A DNA stretch of 10,686 nucleotides from Pseudomonadota bacterium (GTDB lineage: Bacteria; Desulfobacterota; Desulfobulbia; Desulfobulbales; SURF-16). This document shows positions 7,222-10,686 of this stretch, piece by piece. Every line of letters begins with the position of its first letter. Position 1 is the first letter of the stretch. Under the pieces are notes generated by a model. The model was not told where the DNA came from and made no database searches. It saw nothing but the letters and a program-made list of their open reading frames with translations. A program made the translations under genes and the position numbers. The stretch covers positions 1-10,686 of the forward strand of contig JAUVQZ010000090.1 in the NCBI GenBank assembly GCA_030597865.1, in the 5' to 3' direction.

Positions 7222-7749
7222 TTACACCAGGGGCTTTTCCAGATGATAGATGGCGGCAAGATTTCTATACTGTTCGGCACAATCCAGGCCGTAGCCAACC
7301 AAGAAACCCTCGTCAACGTCAAAGCCTGAAAAATCAGGCTCCACCGCCGCCTGTCGTCGCTCCTTCTTGTTGATAAGGGTACAGAGCCGCACCGAGGTCG
7401 CGCCCTTATCATGGAAAAACTCCTTAAGCCAGGCCAGTGTCCGCCCTGTGTCAACAATATCCTCAACAAGCAGGACATCCTTGTCTGTGAGGTCAAGCCC
7501 CACATCCTTACTAAGTGAAATGGACCCTGAGGAGGTAGAGGACATGCCGTAGCTGGCCACCCGGACAAAATCGATCTCCACATTGATGGTGAGGGAACGG
7601 GCCAGGTCAGCCATGAAGATAAAGGCGCCGTTTAAGACCCCAACCAGGACCAGGGGACGATCCTGATACAGGGCGCTGATTTCATGACCGAGCTCAACAA
7701 CACGCCGGGCTATTTCTTGCTGGGATAGGATAAGTTTCTTGGTCGGCAT
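7222..7749 (-). CDS. hpt: Hypoxanthine phosphoribosyltransferase
   Basis: This cytosolic purine-salvage enzyme transfers the phosphoribosyl group of PRPP to hypoxanthine (often also guanine), giving IMP or GMP. The 175-residue length is typical of the bacterial family. Diagnostic motifs are the PPi-binding loop VLNGAF (38-43), the flexible-loop SYG (66-68), the PRPP motif VLLVEDIVDTGRTL (92-105; E96, D97, D100), K128 in the base-binding strand, and VGYGLDCAEQYRNL near the C-terminus. No key residue is missing. It lies 79 bases after the HDOD gene and 87 bases before the rhodanese, all on the same strand, so it may belong to one long operon or have its own promoter; I found no convincing -35/-10 pair. 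The Shine-Dalgarno before ATG 7749 is weak. Its link to the signalling genes is probably positional only. Confidence 0.95.
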   Translation of the reverse strand: MPTKKLILSQQEIARRVVELGHEISALYQDRPLVLVGVLNGAFIFMADLARSLTINVEIDFVRVASYGMSSTSSGSISLSKDVGLDLTDKDVLLVEDIVDTGRTLAWLKEFFHDKGATSVRLCTLINKKERRQAAVEPDFSGFDVDEGFLVGYGLDCAEQYRNLAAIYHLEKPLV

Positions 7750-7828
7750 TATTGGCGCTCACAACAAGGGGCAGGGGTTAGGGTATTCACTGAAGATGTA
7801 TGGCATGCCTTAGGGCAAAACGGCAGGA

Positions 7829-9358
7829 TCAAAGCCAGTTGTCTCCGACAATATTGGCCCAGGAACGGTCAAGCTCCTGGTTGAACTCCAGAACAAAGCC
7901 TCCCACATCAACATCCATAAAGGTCTTCTGGGCCTCACGGACCAGAATCCAGGCAAAGGAATCAACAATATTGACCTTGGCCGCGTTTTCCTGACAGCCG
8001 ACAACGACCCCCCTCTGGACGGCAAAGAGTTCCGCCAAGGCAACCAGGGCGACAACCAGGGGATGCTCCTTGGCCTGCTCCGGATGATGATGGAATTTAG
8101 CCGCATCAAGAAAGGCCTTGGGCAGTCCCATTTTTTTAATCAGATAAGAGCCGGCCTGACAATGGTCGCCACCAATGTACCGGTGCTCGGCCCCGCAGAG
8201 AGAGGTTTTATCGAGGAAACCCAGGCGTTGTAGTTGTGGATAGAAATCAGGCTCCTGAAGGTCCAGGGAGAGCATGCCGATATCATGGAGCAGGCCGGCC
8301 AGATATATATCCTCATAGGTATGGACCCGGATCACCTCGGCCAGTAACTCGGCGATACGCCCCACCGCCACGGAATGGCGCCAGAAAGAGCGGGCCAGAT
8401 CCGGGAAGCCGCCAAAATAGACCTGGCCCGCCACCACGTTTTCCACCTCATCCGCCACCAGCTCCTGGATATTTTTGACCCCCACCGTAACCAGGGCATG
8501 GGCCACGGAGCTGACCTCGGTTGAGCGCCGGTAAAAGGAGGAATTGGCAATCTGCAGAACCCTGGCCGCCAGAAATGGATCAAGGCAGATAAGCTCAGAG
8601 AAACGTCTGGTGTCTTCACAATCGCCGACCAGGAAGCTGGAGAGCATGGAGGCAACGCCAGGGTTAAGGGCCAGTTCCAGGTTGGACTGGACCCGCCTCT
8701 CCATACGGGACTTGGCCACTGATCTTGGTTCCGGAATGGGGGGCAGCTTGGCCCCGTCGACAACGAGCTGCAGGGAGGATTTCGAGGCCTGTTCAGGATG
8801 CTTGGCCACCTGCTGTTTTTTCCCCTTCCTCTTTTTGGGGACAGCCGCCCTCTGCTCCACCCTGTCAACCACGGCTGGCCCCGGGATGTCCGCCCCGGCC
8901 ATCTTCTTATTGGCGTCCACCAGGCGCTGGACCAGGATCTCGCAAAACCGTTTATAAAATTTTAGCTGCAGAAAAACATTGGCATGGTTGAGAATCTCCG
9001 GCTCCACCATGAGGATATAGGCATCGGAGAGGGTGCGCACCCCGGCGGTCCTCTTGGTCTCAGCGATCATGGCCATCTCACCGAAGGTGGCGCCGGTGGT
9101 AAGGGTGGTGAGCTCCACCTCGCCACTGTCCACCGTCTTAAAGACAGAGACCTTGCCATGGACAAGAATATAGAGCAAGCGGTCCGTGGTGTTTTCTTTG
9201 ATAATATGGGTGTTGGGCGGCACCTTGAGCCAGCGGCTCAGGGAAAGGAGCTGTTTAAGCTCATGGTCATCAAAGGGGGCGAAGAAGGCTAGCTTCTTCA
9301 AAAAGACGAGACGCTGATCTGGTTGTTCTTTGGTGCTGGCCTTCTGCGACGTTACCAT
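7829..9358 (-). CDS. Cyclic-nucleotide-binding / HDOD signalling protein
   Basis: This is a 509-residue cytosolic regulator. Residues about 20-135 are a cNMP-binding beta-barrel with the phosphate-binding cassette FGEMAMI (92-98) followed by R103-T104-A105, the pattern of domains able to bind cAMP or cGMP. A Lys-rich flexible linker (about 155-205, PKKRKGKK at 174-181) leads to an HDOD domain, about 205-440. Its metal-type residues appear largely kept: H328 (WRHS), H358-D359 (LLHDIG), H392, H399 (GGDHC) and HHH 423-425. Many HDOD proteins have lost these residues and act only as scaffolds, so weak hydrolase activity cannot be excluded here. The last ~70 residues have no recognised domain. It starts one base after the mnmE stop, with GGGAAGTAGG as ribosome site, so the two are co-transcribed. 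The family is linked to motility, stress and second-messenger control; the specific role here is unknown. Confidence 0.9.
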   Translation of the reverse strand: MVTSQKASTKEQPDQRLVFLKKLAFFAPFDDHELKQLLSLSRWLKVPPNTHIIKENTTDRLLYILVHGKVSVFKTVDSGEVELTTLTTGATFGEMAMIAETKRTAGVRTLSDAYILMVEPEILNHANVFLQLKFYKRFCEILVQRLVDANKKMAGADIPGPAVVDRVEQRAAVPKKRKGKKQQVAKHPEQASKSSLQLVVDGAKLPPIPEPRSVAKSRMERRVQSNLELALNPGVASMLSSFLVGDCEDTRRFSELICLDPFLAARVLQIANSSFYRRSTEVSSVAHALVTVGVKNIQELVADEVENVVAGQVYFGGFPDLARSFWRHSVAVGRIAELLAEVIRVHTYEDIYLAGLLHDIGMLSLDLQEPDFYPQLQRLGFLDKTSLCGAEHRYIGGDHCQAGSYLIKKMGLPKAFLDAAKFHHHPEQAKEHPLVVALVALAELFAVQRGVVVGCQENAAKVNIVDSFAWILVREAQKTFMDVDVGGFVLEFNQELDRSWANIVGDNWL

Positions 9359-9359
9359 C

Positions 9360-10686
9360 CTACTTCCCGAGACAAAATTGTTGAAAGATCATATCCAGGA
9401 CATCCTCGGTGGTGGTTTCACCAATGATATCTCCCAAATGATCGAGGCTGACCTGTAACTCAATGGCAACAAGATCAGGGGGCAGGCCCATTTCAATGCC
9501 CTCGAGCACCCGGCCTCCAGCCTCCCTGGCCTTTTCCAGGGCTGCCCGGTGCCGGACATTAGGGACAACGCCATGGCCGGGATCCCACTCCCCGCCACCG
9601 GTGACCAGGTCATAGAGCGCCTGCTCCAGGGCTTCTATCCCCTGTCCCTCTTTTGCCGAGATGGAGACCATGGGGGCATCACCCAGCGTGCCCTGAAAAT
9701 CCCCGTCCCTATAATCTTCTACAATATCAACTTTATTAACCACATACAACACTGGTTTTGCAGGCAAATGCCTACGCAGCTCCTCATCATCAGGGGTAAT
9801 GCCGCAGGTGGCATCAAGGAGTAAGAGCACCAGGTCCGCCTCACCAAGCTTGGCCATGGCCCGTTCAATGCCGATCTCCTCCACGGCCCCGGCATGCTCC
9901 CTGATCCCGGCCGTGTCAACAATGCGCACCGGTACGCCGTGGATGGTCAACATCTCCTCAATGGTATCGCGGGTGGTGCCGGGCACGGCTGTGACAATGG
10001 CCCGTTCTTCACGGAGCAGGCTGTTTAACAGGCTGGACTTACCGACATTGGGACGGCCGAGGATGACCACGGAAATTCCGTCCCGGTAGATGCGGCCCTT
10101 ATCAGCAGCCGCAATCAAGGAGGCCAGGGGGGAGAGGACATTATCCCGCATCTGACGGCCCATGGATTCCGGATCAATGATTTCCACATCCTCATCAGGG
10201 AAATCAATGGCAACCTCGATGATGCCACGGCAGACCATGAGCTGGTTGCGGATGGCCATGATGGTGGCATGGAGACCGCCGCTCAGCTGGTTTCTGGCCA
10301 TATCCACCCGGGCCATGGTATTTGCCTCAAGGAGCTCCATGACCGCCTCGGCCCTGGTCAGGTCAATACGGCCATTTAAAAAGGCCCGTTTGGTGAATTC
10401 ACCAGGTGCGGCAAGCTGGGCCCCCTGCCTGAGAAGAAGGGACAAAACCCCCTCAAGGACCAGATAGCTGCCATGACAGTGGATCTCCACCACATCCTCA
10501 CGGGTATAGGTCTTGGGCGCCTGCATATAGACGGCCAGCACCTCGTCGAGCATGGCCCCGGTCTGCGGGTCCTTGATCAGACCATCGGTGAGCTGATGAC
10601 TCCGCTGGGTCGTCTTCTGATTGTTGGGGTGAAAGATGGAGGAAAGCAGCGGCCTGGCCTGGCTGCCGCTTATACGGATAACACCG
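9360..10686 (-). CDS. mnmE: tRNA uridine-5-carboxymethylaminomethyl modification GTPase MnmE, N-terminus cut by the window edge
   Basis: MnmE, with its partner MnmG, modifies the wobble uridine (U34) of certain tRNAs using a tetrahydrofolate one-carbon unit and GTP hydrolysis. The frame stays open to the right edge, where GVIRISGSQA matches the family N-terminus, so only about 10-15 residues are missing. An internal ATG at 10553 is not the start. The N-terminal folate-binding domain (YTREDVVEIHCHG, PGEFTKRAFLNGR) is followed by a helical domain and an inserted G domain: GRPNVGKSS (about 10032-10058), GTTRDT, DTAG (9906-9917), NKVD (9726-9737) and SAKE. The C-terminus ends FCLGK, carrying the conserved CxGK with its catalytic Cys. 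It appears intact. In many bacteria mnmE follows rpmH-rnpA-yidC-jag near the origin; those genes would lie to the right and are not visible. Confidence 0.96.
   Translation of the reverse strand, partial: GVIRISGSQARPLLSSIFHPNNQKTTQRSHQLTDGLIKDPQTGAMLDEVLAVYMQAPKTYTREDVVEIHCHGSYLVLEGVLSLLLRQGAQLAAPGEFTKRAFLNGRIDLTRAEAVMELLEANTMARVDMARNQLSGGLHATIMAIRNQLMVCRGIIEVAIDFPDEDVEIIDPESMGRQMRDNVLSPLASLIAAADKGRIYRDGISVVILGRPNVGKSSLLNSLLREERAIVTAVPGTTRDTIEEMLTIHGVPVRIVDTAGIREHAGAVEEIGIERAMAKLGEADLVLLLLDATCGITPDDEELRRHLPAKPVLYVVNKVDIVEDYRDGDFQGTLGDAPMVSISAKEGQGIEALEQALYDLVTGGGEWDPGHGVVPNVRHRAALEKAREAGGRVLEGIEMGLPPDLVAIELQVSLDHLGDIIGETTTEDVLDMIFQQFCLGK

Noticed and set aside
7802..7809. GGCATGCC palindrome between the HDOD and hpt genes as a terminator
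   Set aside because: No loop, no T-run and only four base pairs per arm.

Overview
The window reads as a chromosomal piece of a Gram-negative anaerobe, most likely a Desulfobacterota member such as a Desulfobulbales-type sulfate or sulfur metaboliser. This is inferred from an exported heptaheme c-type cytochrome of the kind abundant in Geobacter and Desulfobulbus relatives, a periplasmic rhodanese, a cNMP/HDOD signalling protein, large hybrid kinases and a moderately GC-rich composition. No rRNA or marker gene is present to settle the taxonomy.

Layout: positions 1-114 are a leader with a good sigma-54 (-24/-12) promoter match. It precedes the only plus-strand gene, a secreted 341-residue cytochrome with seven CXXCH haem sites (115-1140). 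A 159-base convergent intergenic region (1141-1299) holds a 107-bp inverted-repeat structure of unknown nature. Everything to the right is on the minus strand and, in transcription order, reads: mnmE (tRNA-modification GTPase, start beyond the right edge), a cNMP-binding/HDOD protein, hypoxanthine phosphoribosyltransferase, an exported two-domain rhodanese, a 1086-residue membrane hybrid histidine kinase, and a 585-residue soluble REC-HK-REC hybrid kinase.

How the genes may work together: mnmE and the HDOD gene are one base apart. The rhodanese and the membrane kinase share a 4-base GTGA stop/start overlap, and the two kinases overlap by 11 bases, so these last three are almost certainly co-translated. 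The membrane kinase carries a periplasmic region with a CZB-like (zinc/thiol) signature, and the rhodanese is predicted to be in the same compartment with one candidate catalytic Cys. I infer an envelope sulfur/thiol or redox sensing module: rhodanese, then membrane hybrid kinase, then soluble hybrid kinase. It has four receiver domains but no recognisable HPt or DNA-binding output in the window. The convergent cytochrome could be a target or merely a neighbour; nothing in the sequence proves a link.

The most interesting points are the OmcS-like motif order of the heptaheme cytochrome with its sigma-54-type promoter, and the rhodanese/CZB-kinase/REC-HK-REC cassette.
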